From NCBI GenBank assembly GCA_021442155.1, contig CM038223.1, positions 36,430,983-36,494,982 on the forward strand: a stretch of DNA of 64,000 bases, given 5' to 3'. Shown here piece after piece: positions 41,958 through 54,103 of the stretch; the stretch's first letter is position 1; each line of letters starts with the position of its first letter. Position numbers and translations under genes: made by a program. Below the pieces are notes generated by a model, which saw only the letters and a program-made list of their open reading frames with translations, was not told where the DNA came from and ran no database searches. Origin of the DNA: Cymbidium sinense (taxonomy: Eukaryota; Streptophyta; Magnoliopsida; Asparagales; Orchidaceae).

Positions 41958-41971
41958 ACTGGGGGTCCATT
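41958..41971 (+). promoter_or_regulatory. Purine-rich tract before the 3' LTR
   Basis: ACTGGGGGTCCATT lies directly before the LTR start TGTTGACC at 41972. A G-run at this place is the usual primer for plus-strand synthesis of LTR elements. Confidence 0.6.
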
Positions 41972-44900
41972 TGTTGACCTCATTTCAAGATGATGTTAAC
42001 ATCATTTTTGAAATTAGTAATTAAGATACATAATATTAACATTAGGAGCCTCCTAATTAAGTGCTTAGGACACTACACTTGGTAACCTAGTACATCTTCC
42101 TTAGGTTTGACCTCACTTAATAGGTTTAGGTAGACTCAACCTAAATTCTAAATTTAAATTAAATCAAAACAAATCAAAATAAACAAAAAATTTATTCAAT
42201 TTAAATCAAAATGAATGAATCTAAATCCAAATCAAAGTCAAATCTAGTCAACTCTTTTGACATGAATTTGATTTATGTGGGTCCCACCAAGTCAAAGGCC
42301 AACCCACCAAATTTTGACCAAATGAACCAAATGATAAAATAAATATGTTTAATCATGAATCTAGGAAAATCAAAATTTATTTAGGCCTTAATTAGGCTAA
42401 TTAGACCACTTGGTCTAAATGAAACTAAATGAGTCCTATTTGGTTCAAACCCAAAATAAAATTAAAATCAACTCAATTTGATTGTTCAAAATCATTTGAA
42501 AATGATAACGAAACATAATACAACCAATCATTGGGTCCAATTTGACCAAAAGGGTCATTTGACCCAAATGAACCCAAGCTTAACCCATTAAGCCTAATTT
42601 GGGTCAAATGGGTTCAAATTGAATAAAATTGAAATCAAATAAAATTCATCACTCTAAATCATCTCACACATGTGATTAAATATGATTAAAGTTTAAGAAA
42701 AATTCAATTAAGTCAAATGGGTCATTTGAACCCAATTGAAATCAAGCTTAACCCATTTAAGCCTAATAGGTTAAAATGAAATGAAATATAAAACCAACTC
42801 AAATCCTAAGGAAATTAATTAAATCAAATCTTAATAAATCATCAATTGAACATAATTGAACCCAAAATAAAGTTAATTAATTTTAAATAAATAAAGTTAA
42901 AACATTTTGAATCAAAATGGCATGAATTAGGTTCAAACCTCCAATCCAACTCAAATGGATTTGAATTCAACCTCAAACTCACATTGGGTTTGATTTGGGT
43001 TGCCAAACACCAGCCTAAAGGTTGTGGTGGTGATGCCAAAAGCCATAAGTGAAGTCAAAGGGAGATGAGTTGAAATTTCACCAAGTAAATATGCCTTTAT
43101 GATTCTTCCTCCTCCCATCATCCAAACTCCCTTGAACTTTACCCAATCTTTGACCACCTCTTGGAAGTTAATTCCAAGGGTTGAAATCAAGTAGCCATCC
43201 CTTTACACACTCACAAGGTCAAGAGGGACTAAACCCACCCTCCAACCAAGCCACTCGCCACCGATGGCTAGAATCTAGCCGCCTAGAATACTTCATACAT
43301 GGCTCTCAGCCATGTATAAAAAGAAAGGAGAAATGCCCTCTCCTCACCCTCTTTTCATCTCAAAATATTTGCAAGGTGAAGAGAAGAAGAAAGAGAGCAT
43401 TCCCCAGACCTCTCATCATCAATAAGCCAAAATTAGGCCAAAGCTGGCGACTAATCTCTTGGCCTCCAATGGAAAAATGAGAGGGGAGTATTTCACCTTG
43501 AATTAAACATCCCAACACGTTCTAGAGGTCAAAGTGGCCTCAAACAAACCTTAATTGAGTGTCATCACCATCAACAAGCCAAGAACAATCAAACTGAATA
43601 GAAAAAGGTCATAAGTTAATCTCCAAGGTGATTGGCGGGGAGGCAACCCACCAAATCACATTCATGGATTTGTTCAATCGATGCAAAGGTGCCTGGAGCA
43701 CGACGACCCCTAGGGATTACCTCTAATGAGGTATGCTTCAAAATCGACACCTCTAGAAAAATTCTTTAGTCCTTTGTGAAGAAAAATTGATCCCCAAGAT
43801 GATTAAATTGCATTGATCAATTGTAAATCAATCCTTGATCATTTTTCAATTGAAATCACATCAAATTTGGCCTCAAATTATCAAAAATTCATTGAATTTG
43901 ATGGATGGTGTTTATCCCTTGCAAGAGACAAACAAGGCTGATCTTCGTTGTTCATTCCTTCTATTTGGAATGGATGACCATGATCTTGTCAAGTGATTTA
44001 ATTCAATCCTTATAGAAAATCATGAGTGAAATCAAGACCATCCCATCTTTGATCGGATGATCAAGAATAATCCCACATGGCTGACGCTTTTGATGTGGTC
44101 GCCATATGGATCTTGCATTGCCTAGAGACGCTAAGTCGGTGTCGCCATTTAAAATGGTATTTCCTATTTTAATTGGTTAAAAAACATTAAAAATGTTAGA
44201 AACTTCAAAAAATCATAAAAATATAATATAAACCTAAAAAATTAAAATGAGGGCTCTATGGATTCATCTCAATGAGTAAAATCAATTAAACACAAAATTC
44301 CCAATTAATTTTTGGTAATTTTGGATTAATTTGACTTCAAATGAAATTAATTAAACTAATCATTAAACCATTAATCCATTTGAAATGAAACCTTGGGGAA
44401 CTAAAATTAAGGTTAAAATTTACCTTAGGAAAAACATTTCATGAATTATTGCAAAAATAAATCAAAAGATATCAAATTTTAAACTCCACATATCAATTTA
44501 ATAAAATAAATTATGAAAATCGATCAAATCACTTTAAATTAACATAACAAATCCTAATCAACTTAGAAACACCAATGAAACTCATTGAAGCTTAATAAAT
44601 CACAAAATGTTCTGATTTGGTAATTAATTAAATTAGTTAATTCAAATAATTAATAAAAATTTAGGAAAATCATAATAAATCAACCAAAACTCCAAAAAAT
44701 CCAAATCAACCCTCTATGGATGCATTTCTTAGAGAGGAATCTAAGAAAAATAAAACCTTTAAATGATTCTTCCTAAATTATAATTAACTTGAATTTTAAT
44801 GAAATAATTAAATTTTTAATTACAACCTAATCATGCATCTCATTAAATTGAAACTTTTGAAATATTAAATTTGCAAGGAACCCTACTTTCCATAAAATTT

Positions 44901-45429
44901 TAACTCAAAATTTAATTTAAATCCCAAAATTTAAAATGCCCAATGGTAGGATAGTCGAAATATCTACTAGGCATCCCACTATCTATAGGCATTTCCTACT
45001 TAATCCTGATTGGCTTCCGAAAGAACTCTTTCCACTTTGGATCATTTCCTTTTCAAATTACAAATATCATTCCCATTTTAAACCCTCTTAGAAATCCATA
45101 GAAATAATAGCCTATTTCTTTAATAGAGAGTTTTTTTTATAAAGAGGTTATCCATTCTTAAGATGTAAATAGTTATAAAGGCTTGTCATTATAGGGAACC
45201 ATGAACCAAGTTTAAAATAAATCTTGTTCTACATCCCATGTAGTTCAATGTAAAAATCTCTAGTATATTAAAGACACATTAGCCTTAGGAGGCTTTTATT
45301 AAATGATCAAATCCATTATAGGATAACATATTTATCTTTCGAGATAATATGTTTACTCTTTAATGACACATTTGATCATCCAAATAAGAAATTCCTAAAT
45401 GTTATGTGGTGTCATAAATTTTCCCCATA
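41972..45429 (+). mobile_element. 3' LTR of the G element, internal deletion
   Basis: It starts TGTTGACCTCATTTC and ends ...CATAAATTTTCCCCATA next to the target duplication AATCT. The part 41972-44890 matches the LTR beginning and core, and 44935-45429 matches the LTR end. About 3.1 kb between them, including the TATA segment, is missing relative to the 6569-bp solo LTR. The breakpoint lies in an AAAATTTAA-rich tract at about 44890-44935. Confidence 0.85.
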
Positions 45430-45584
45430 AATCTCACATCAAAAAGATTTGATGAATTAAAATCACTACTTCGTGAATACAAAGATTGCTTCACATAGAA
45501 TTACAATGAAATACTAGGCCTGTCACTATATGTGGTTGTATATAAACTTGTCAATAAACTTGATGTACAGCTTATAAAGCAAGT
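45430..45584 (+). pseudogene. Family H pol, RT N-terminal part, second piece
   Basis: The forward frame reads KRFDELKSLLREYKDCF, then TAG where tryptophan is usual, then an NEM...GLS word and VVVYKLVNKLD, up to an IKQ word. These are consecutive blocks of gypsy pol just before the RT core. The left edge continues the protein of 27420-27538 and the right edge continues at 52154, each in register. Bases 45580-45584 (CAAGT) are the left target duplication of the next insertion. Confidence 0.85.
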
Positions 45585-47020
45585 GATGAGTAAAAATTTA
45601 TGGCATCACATAGAGTTTAAGAGTTTCTTATTTGGATGATCAAATGTGTCATTAAGGAGTAAATATATTATCTTAGAAGATAAACATGTTTTTTATAATC
45701 GATTCTATCATTTAATAAAGACTCCTAAGGCTAATAAGTCTTTCATGTACCAGAGATTTTTCTCTTGGATTACATAAAAGCAGAACATGGTTTATTTTAA
45801 ACTGGGTTCATGGTTTCCTATAAAAGCAATCCCATACAGTTAATTACATCTTAAGATGGGCCTCTTCCTAAGAATACTCTCGATTGAAAAAATAAATCAT
45901 TATTTTTAAAGATTTTTAAGTTGGTTTTCAAAAAAATAATCTTTTGAATTTTCAATTGGATTGATCTAAAATGGAGAGAGTTATTCTTAGAATCCAAATG
46001 TGATGAAGTAAAAAATGTCTATTGATACTAGGATGCCTAGTAGGCACTTCAACAATCCTATAATTAGGTTTTAATTTATATTTTGAGTTAACATTTTTTT
46101 AAAAATCTAAGGCTTAGATTATAGCAACACAAGAATGCAGATATGTCTAGGGTTGAAGATTTACTCCAAAGAGGACACTATACAACCTAGTTTACAAGTG
46201 CTTGTAACACATGTTAGATGCTCAAACTAGTTTTATTTTGAGAATTATTTGATAGTCCTCTCAGTTAAGGGAACTAACTTATCCCTAACTCTTTTAAACT
46301 TGCAACCTATCTGGAAAGGCTGCTAGCTAACACCACCTCAGTGTATTTTAAATTCAAGATGCCAATTCTCATGTATGTAAGATGGCTAGGATGTTGTCTA
46401 TTTTAGAAAGGAGTCAAAGAATCCTAAACTCACTCCCTAATTCCTAAGAAATGTAAGGTATGAAATGCACTAACTAATGCACATTTTATAAATTTTTAAC
46501 ATTTTTACTCGATGATCATTTAGGGCATAGGTACGCAATTCAAGCCTATATGGTATGCAATTAGAAGAATGTCATGGGCTAAATCAATAATAGAAGGTAG
46601 GCATCCCCAAAAAGGTGGTCATTCTCACCAGACAGATGTCCCTTATGTGCAATGGGAGGAGTTGCCCAATTCAAGGATTGAAACATTATGATTGCATGAT
46701 TTTCAACAACTAATTGGCTTTTAATTAATTTTATGTTATTTTTAGGGCTTTAATTTAAATGAGATTTTGAATTTCATTATTTTTAAGTTTAAGGTAATTA
46801 GATTTAATTGGGTAGAAAATTTGATTTTTCTTATAGGCCTACATCCAAGCATTCATCATATAAAAGCACATCATAGAAAGAAATCTAGAAGAATAGGTTG
46901 ATTCTATTGTACACCCAAAATAAATCAAACTAATTTAAATTTATAAAATAAGCCAATACAGTCAGGTACTATTGTACACTCTGAAAGAAAGGAAAATGGG
47001 CAGTTGGCCAAGCTTTGCCA

Positions 47021-47025
47021 TTATA
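47021..47025 (-). promoter_or_regulatory. LTR TATA segment (TATAA)
   Basis: The reverse strand reads GGTTGTATAATGG at the place homologous to 14275, 31410 and 55553. The third G of TATAAGG has changed, so it is a weaker match. Confidence 0.5.
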
Positions 47026-50000
47026 CAACCTAGGCTAGAATTAGAAATCTAGATCTATGGGTCTTCTTTCCAAAATCATCTCCTTCTTTAGGGGCACAAG
47101 GGACCTCTGCACCATCTCTTGGTAGGGTCAGCTCTAATTAATTCTAGACCCCATAGATCCTAACTTAATTCTAAGCTAAAATTTATATTTTTAAATTCAA
47201 AAATAAATCCTAAGCCCTAGAAAACAAATGTCAGGAAAGTACATATAGCACACAACAATTATATTTTACAAACATACAGCCTTAACATTAGTTGCTTGCC
47301 AAGCCTACCTGTCCTATTAGCTATGCTAAGGGACTATTCAGCACCTGGAAGCAAATAATAATTTTATAATTTTTATTTATGGCAATAGTCCCTTTAACAA
47401 AACTCCATGCAGTTGCCCAATCCAGTCTAAAATAGTACACCACTAAATAATAAAAGCAATTTTCATCACAAAAATTATAGAAAATCACAAAATGACTTAA
47501 CCTATGCCTAGGGTCCATGACCTATAATTCTAGTGCATGAAGAAAAAGGGTTTATGTGGCAAGACTTTACTAGGATTTATGGTTTCAATTTTTAGTTTTG
47601 AGTATTTGTTTATTTACATTTTGATAATTTCAACTTAAATGATTTAATTATTTATTGATTTTTGTCTTCATTTTAGATATATTTTATTATGTTAAAATTA
47701 CATTAGATTTTCAAGAATGAAGTATACAATAGGCTTCATTTTGGGTGGAGCCCAATTCCATTCAACATCATAAGTCCTAATAGGATGATATCTTTATTCT
47801 ATTATAAAGATTCATCCTAAAAATATAACTAAAATCCTAAGTATTTTAATTGAACTTTTCTTTAAATTTAGAGGGTATGAATTAGTTTAGTTTATTTCAT
47901 TTTACTTTAAATTTTTTTAATTTTTTTTACTTATTATTTTATATTTTGATTTCTTTATCAATAATGTTGTGATTTAGTTTAAATTAATTTTAACTTGAGG
48001 TTTAATTTATTTGTTATTATGATTTAATTTGGTTTTCTCTTTAAGTTAATTCACTTGTTATTATGATTTTAGTTTCATTTAATTCGGCTTAATATTGTAA
48101 CATTGATATTTATCATTTATTCTCTTAATTTGATTCATTTTTACTTTATATGTTTGCTTTATTGATTATAATGATTTATATCTTTTTCAAATTTAAATTA
48201 TTCAGTTTTCTTTACATGTATATTAATTTTATTTTACTTGTATAACTTTAGATTGATTAGGTTTTAGTGTTTATATTCTTTGATTTAATTTTCATTTTTG
48301 TTTATTATTTTTTTAATTTTTATTTAGGGTAAAGCTTTATGTATAATTTCATTTTATTTTCATTTCATTTGTTTATTTGATTTTAGGATGCATATAGTTT
48401 ACTCATTACACTTACGTGTAGGTATTTCATTGATTCAATTCAAGTTAATTTCATTTATTCATTTTCATTAATGTTCATTAACCTAAGTAAATTTATATTC
48501 AATTATTGTGTTTTGTATTATTCACTTTATTATATTTCAATTTTATAACTCATTTGCATTAACAACTCAGTCTTGTTTTGATTTATTCATTTCATGAACT
48601 AATCTAAGGTTTGTTAATGAATTTAGGCTAAGATGATAACTCCAAATTGTCTATTTCACACTTTATGAAATGGTTCAATTCATTTTAATTAATTTAAGTG
48701 AACTGATCATTATGTCATTTGAAAGGTTCTTTTAGCATTTAACATTATAAAATTTTCCTTTTCTTCATGACTTAAGGTGTTTAAAGAAAGGCAATTCCCT
48801 TTTGTATTAAAATTGCCTTATGTTACTTCATCATTTTAAGTTTAATTCAACTTACCTTAAAGTTTAATTACACTTAACCTTTCAAATTTGCATTTATACC
48901 ATTTCATTCCTTAATCTAAATGGTTATAAAATATTTATATGTTGATAACTTGTAAATTTTATAGGTTAATGAACTTTATATTTTAGTTTATAAATGGAGT
49001 TATTATGGTTTAAGGGATTATTATTGTTAAATATGATTAAGTTTCATATTTTTCATTTAACCATGATCTTTAACTCAGGATTAATTAAGTTATTTTGTTT
49101 CTAGTTCTCTTGAGTATTTTATTTAAGAGTTCTAATGTTAAGTATGATATTCTAAATTTATATTATAGGCTTTGTAATTTTTGTGATTTGTTTTATTTAA
49201 TATTTCCTTTAAATTGACCTAGAGAATTCGAAATTCAAATACTCCCAATCTAGAAGTCAATAGGATTTGAAATTTTTATGGCAATTGGGGTTCCATGCCA
49301 ATTTTATTTCCCAAAGTTTCACTTCAATCAAATATGTAATTATAGTGTAATTATGGTTTTAAGTATTTCATTTAAACTTAAATTAGGCCTAATTTGATGA
49401 AAATTATTTATGGGTTTTATTTTTCTTTGATTCCCATCTGGAATATGCATCTAATACTAATAATTTTAGGGATTATGGTTGATTTATTATGTTTTATTTA
49501 AGTTCAAGTTGATTAATTGAAATAACTAATTCAATTAATGGCCAAATTAAGCCATTTTGTGAATTATTATGTTCTAATGGGTTTCAATGGCTAATTATTG
49601 GTCATTAAGATATATTATGATGTTTTGAATTGATTTAATGAATTTTCATCATTTATGTTATTTTTTATTAATTCATGAAAATGAGGGTTTAGGGTTTGAA
49701 ATTTCTAATATTAATATTTATTGCTCAATAAATTATGAAAAATTTACCTAATGTGTATCTTAAAATCAATTTCAATTCCCCAAAGTTTCATTCCAATTTG
49801 ATTAGTGCTTTGGGATTAATTAGGGTTTGAAAATTTTCATTCAAACCCAAATTAATGCCAAAATTTTCCATATAATTTGGACATTTTAATTTTAATGGAT
49901 TCCTCTCATCAAGAGGAATCCATAGAGCCCAAGTTTGCATTGTTTTTAGATTTATAATTAATTTTCTATGAAGTATTGAATTTTTTATACATTTTTTCTT

Positions 50001-50046
50001 AATTGTTTTAATTATGAAAACCCAAATTTCTCATTTACGCCCATCG

Positions 50047-50122
50047 GATCCATGTGGATCTGATGTGGTGCCGCTTTCCATGCATCGCTGCATCATTGTG
50101 CCACACAAGATCCACATGGATC
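50047..50122. promoter_or_regulatory. Paired near-palindromes in LTR core
   Basis: GATCCATGTGGATC (50047-50060) and GATCCACATGGATC (50109-50122) are each one step from the perfect palindrome at 18868-18881. Notably they are reverse complements of each other. Confidence 0.5.
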
Positions 50123-50161
50123 CGCAATAAAATAATGGCACATGTGGGTTGATTGTGGGTA

Positions 50162-50180
50162 GTCCGATTGAAGATCGGAC
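50162..50180. promoter_or_regulatory. Inverted repeat GTCCGAT-N5-ATCGGAC
   Basis: Seven-base arms surround TGAAG. Decayed versions sit at the same relative place in other G LTRs: about 3728-3746, 18815-18835, 29050 and 44050. It is one of the few CG-containing words kept in these LTRs. Confidence 0.5.
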
Positions 50181-52153
50181 AACCTTGATTTGACCCATAG
50201 TTCCTCTTATTGGTTTTAATTAGAGATCTAGCTAGATCTCATTTGTCCATTCCTTTTAAAAGGAACAAATAGTGGAGATTATGTCTCCTATGATGACGAT
50301 GGAGGTCAACCATAATTTTCCCATGATTTTTAGACATCTGACCATCAAAACCACATGATTTTGATGCCAAATCCATCAATGAATGAAATCATGGATATCT
50401 AAATGGTTTGATCTCACTTAAGAGCAATTTTCCTACAAAAAGTGCCAAAATCAAAAGCTTAGGGGAGGTTTTTAATGGCTTACCTCAATATCAATGATCT
50501 CTAGCAGTGGAGTTACTCTAATAGCTATGGAATGGTGTGAGGAGCTTGTGTTCCAAAGGAATTGAATGTCCTCCCTCTGGATCACCTCCTAGACCAAATT
50601 TGGCTTGGATTCCATCAGCTTTGGTCATTCTCTGGCCTCCCAACGATAAGGGGATTGGAGGAAGATGGGTTTCAATTTAGTGCAAGGTGAGGAAGGTGAT
50701 GGGATGGTCTATTTTAGTTGGGAATGGCTATTGGTGAAGATTCCATTGACGTCATCAGGATTTTAGCTTGGTTTCCCTTCCTCTTAAATAACTTGGGTGA
50801 TTGCAATCCTTGGAAACTAGTCACATGGCTTACCAGCCATCCAACACCTGCCTAAGATGAAAAGGTGGAATATGAATGAGGTTATAGGCTTGGATTCGGC
50901 TTTACTTGCCTTTGACTTTCCTTAGCATCTTCTTCGCCTTTGTATTTATTTGAATTTTATTAAGTGGTTTAATATTGGCTGGGAGTCAACATTAATTAGG
51001 TCTGGAAAAGGTTTGGTTGCATCCCAAAGGGATTAATTGAAGATTAGGTTAAAATCTTTTTGAAAAATGCCATTAAATGATTTTTTTTTATTAGTTTGAT
51101 TTAAGTTGCTTCACTTGATGGATTATCCTTAGATCAAGGCTTGGATTGTGTCCATTTAATCATTAATGAACTTGTTAATCAAAGAGTTTTAAGGAGTTTA
51201 AAATTTATTGAGTGCTTACTTTAGGTTTAGTCTATTTCAAATTAATTAAATTTAGGTTGATTTTAATTAAGTCAAATGGTTTATTTGGCTCAATTATAAT
51301 GTTTTTAATTTTTAGTTAAGTCAATCTAAGCAATTTGGAATGATTGGATCAAACAATTCCAATTTTATTTCATTTAGAACCCATTTGACCAAATTTGGAC
51401 TTAATGGGTAAAGTTTGGGTTCATTTGGGTCAAATGACCAAATTGGCCAAATTAGACCTACTAATGGGTTGGTTTATGTTCAATAATCATTTTCAAATGA
51501 TTTTGGACAATTGATTTGGGTTTATTTGAGTTTGGTTTGAGTTTGAACATAATAAGACCCATTTAGGCTTATTTAGGTCAAATGACTTAAGTAACCTAAT
51601 TAAGGCCACATTGGACTTATATTATTTTAAATTCATGTTTTAATATGTTCATATCATCATCCCAACTATTTATAATGATTTTATCTGGTCAAATTTTGGT
51701 GGGTTGACCTTTGACTTGGTGGGACCCACATAAGTCAAACCCATGTAAAAGGGTTGACCAATCTTTGACCTTTAAATTAAATTTGGATTTATTCAATTTG
51801 ATGTTATGGAGTCATGCTTTTAATTTCATTTTATTTCAATTTGTTTGGATTTAATTTGAATTTCCTTTGGTTTATATGTTTCTTAGCATAATTAAGGTAA
51901 TTAGGTTTAATTCCATAATTAAACCCTAATCTAGGCTTAATAAATTTCAAATTTAAAGTGGTATATGTCTAAGTTGAAGATTTTGGTTAAATATAACTAA
52001 ACCCATTAAGTTAGATTAATCTAAGGAGGGTGTGCTAGATCACTAAATGTAGTGTCCTAGGTGCTTAGTTAGGAGATTCCTAATCTAGGATTAGGCATCC
52101 TAATTATTATCTTTAGAAGAAATGTTATCCTCATCCAAAAATGAGGTCAACAT

Positions 52154-52690
52154 CAAGCATTAAGGTGAATGAGATTGGAAATAGAAGAACAAGTAATCGC
52201 TAAAATCAAAAGCTTATTGAAGAAGGATTTATCTAGGAAGAAAAGTATGCTGACTGGATTGCCAATATTATCCTAGTAAGAAAAAAGAATGGACAAATTC
52301 ATGTCTATATTGACTTTAAGGAATTAAAAAAAGCATTCCCAAAAGATGACTTCTCACTACCCAATACAGAACTCTTGGTAGACAACATTGGGGCTATAAC
52401 CAAATTAAAATGACTCTAGAAGATGTAAAGCATACCTCCTTCCACACACCGATCAACATATGCTATAAAGTAATGCCATTTGGCTTGAAAAATGATAGCA
52501 TTGCATATCAAAGAGTAATGACCCTCATCTTTGATGATCTCATACATAGGTATGTGGAATGTTACATCAATGATTTGGTTGTTAAAAGTAAGAATCAAGG
52601 TGAGCACATAAGCAACTTAAGAGTTATATTCTATAGAATTTTAAGTTTCAACTTAAAGATGAATCCTTTAAAAAATCGATGAAATTTTCC
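52154..52690 (+). pseudogene. Family H reverse transcriptase core, third piece
   Basis: The forward pieces follow the RT order. An EEQVIAKIKSLIEEGFI block is followed by DWIANIILVRKKNGQ and IDFKELKKAFPKDDFSLP (52270-52360). The next block, the stretch that normally holds the first catalytic Asp, is deleted. The ORF at 52410-52682 contains VMPFGLKN and then YIND at 52563-52574, where the catalytic motif Y-x-D-D has Asn for its first Asp. Both changes make it inactive. Stops are at 52166-52168 and 52234-52236. Confidence 0.9.
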
Positions 52691-52799
52691 TTTTCATGAA
52701 AAAAACTCCCCACTCAATGATGAATTGCTAGATGAACAAATCTTTGAAGTAAAATAAACTCAATAAACATCAAAATGGGAACTCTATTTGTATGGTGCT

Positions 52800-53250
52800 T
52801 CATCAATAAATCTAGCTAAATCGCAAATTTTACTTACAATACATGTCATAATTGGTCTAATATTTGAATAACAATTAGGTGGTATTCTCTGATATTCATA
52901 TAATATAATGGAACCTCAAACTAATAATTAAGTCAAATATGAAGCATTAATTGCAAGTCTAAAGCTAGCAATTAACATAAAAATTAAGAAGCTTCATGTT
53001 TACAGAAATTCTCAACTTATAATCTGACAAATAGTTGGACATTCAAGATAATTAAATTGAATTAATGCTTTATCATATGTATATCTTAGGGCTTTTGAAA
53101 TAAATTTTGATGTAATAATTACAAAGGTGTCATGTTGGGATAATAGTAAAGAGGACGCCTTAGCTAAATTGGCTAAGGAAATGACTAACCCTTAGGGAGA
53201 TCCAATTACAATAATAGTCCAAAAGAGACTAGCATTGGCACCAACCCTCT
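52800..53250 (+). pseudogene. Family H RNase H remnant
   Basis: Forward pieces include KYEALIASLKLAI (about 52935-52975), VYRNSQLII (about 53000-53025; the expected Asp before Ser is Asn) and EDALAKLAKE (about 53150-53180). These are the ordered blocks of gypsy RNase H. In-frame stops occur between them. It lies directly after RT, as expected. Confidence 0.85.
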
Positions 53251-53289
53251 TGTAAACTTTTAAACCTAAAGAAAATCGAGAGATTTCAA

Positions 53290-54103
53290 TGATAATAGAA
53301 AAAGATGACTAGCAAGAACCATTCATCACTTATCTTAAAGGTGGAATAATACCAAAGGATAAATCAAAAGCTCATCAAATTTTATAAAAAGCACTACAAT
53401 ATGCTCTTATGAAGGATACACTCTATCAGCCCTCATTCTACCAAATATGATTATGATGCCTAAGACTAGATGAAGCAAAGATGGTAATGGCTAAAGTCCA
53501 TGAAGGGTTGTGTGGTGCAAACCAATTCTATCCTAAAATGAAAATCAAAATCAAAGGAATAGAATACTATTGGCCCAATATGGCTCAAGACTGCATTGCA
53601 CATATCGAAAGATCTCATAAGTGTCAAATACATGCAGACACATTGCATTAATCACCTAATCATCTACATCCAAGAGTGGCATCTTGGCCATTCAAAAGTT
53701 AGGGAGCTGATATAATTGGTCCAATAGATTTTCCATCATCTGGGGGACATCATTTTATTTTAACACCCATTGATTACTTCACCAAGTGGGCAAAAAAAAT
53801 TCCATTAAAAGAAGTTAAAGCTGATAATGTAGTGAAATTTTTCTAAGACCATATCGTCAATGGATTTGGAGTACCTCAAAAAATTATATTTGATAATGGC
53901 ACTACATTCAAAATACCAAAGTCTATCATTTTATTGAGAAATACATGATAGATTGGGGATATTATTCAATATACAATCCAAGAGTCAATGATATCGCAAA
54001 AGTATTGAATAAAATATTAGTTAAACTTCTTAAGAAAGTTCTCTCTAAAAATAAAATAGAATGGCATGATAAATTAATGGAAACTTTATGTCACACCATA
54101 CAG
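53290..54103 (+). pseudogene. Family H integrase remnant
   Basis: The zinc-binding part is at about 53470-53640 (KVHEGLCG, then SHKCQIHA; some His/Cys ligands are replaced). The catalytic core follows: Asp in GADIIGP (codon 53709-53711) and Asp in FDNGT (codon 53892-53894). At the place of the catalytic Glu the frame has Lys (53999-54001, in NDIAKVLNK). The piece ends with WHDKL.ETL, then meets the next G LTR. RT-RNase H-integrase order marks a Ty3/gypsy element. Confidence 0.9.

Larger units (their letters stand above)
27539..45429 (+). mobile_element. Complete family G LTR retrotransposon inserted in H pol
   Basis: The element has forward LTRs at both ends, an internal region with protease and RT remnants, a tandem array and a purine tract before the 3' LTR. 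Flanks are AACCT (27534-27538) and AATCT (45430-45434), a 5-bp target-site duplication with one C/T change. The host pol pieces on both sides are consecutive blocks of the same protein in register. Both LTRs are damaged: the 5' one is cut at about 32205 and the 3' one lacks ~3.1 kb. A copia-like LTR lies inside. The element is dead, since every coding part is broken. Confidence 0.85.
45585..52153 (-). mobile_element. Family G solo LTR, 6569 bp
   Basis: A single reverse-strand LTR, the longest in the window. The left end GATGAGTAAAAATTTATGG is the reverse complement of the LTR end and the right end GAGGTCAACAT that of the LTR start. CAAGT (45580-45584) and CAAGC (52154-52158) flank it as a 5-bp duplication, and host pol continues in register across it. 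No internal sequence remains, so it is a solo LTR left by LTR-LTR recombination. It includes the TATA segment (47021), the GC-richer core (50030-50900) and a W-box-rich part. Confidence 0.85.

Noticed and set aside
43181..43480. 99-codon forward ORF
   Set aside because: It is inside the 3' LTR core of the G element, and the homologous parts of other LTRs do not keep the frame.
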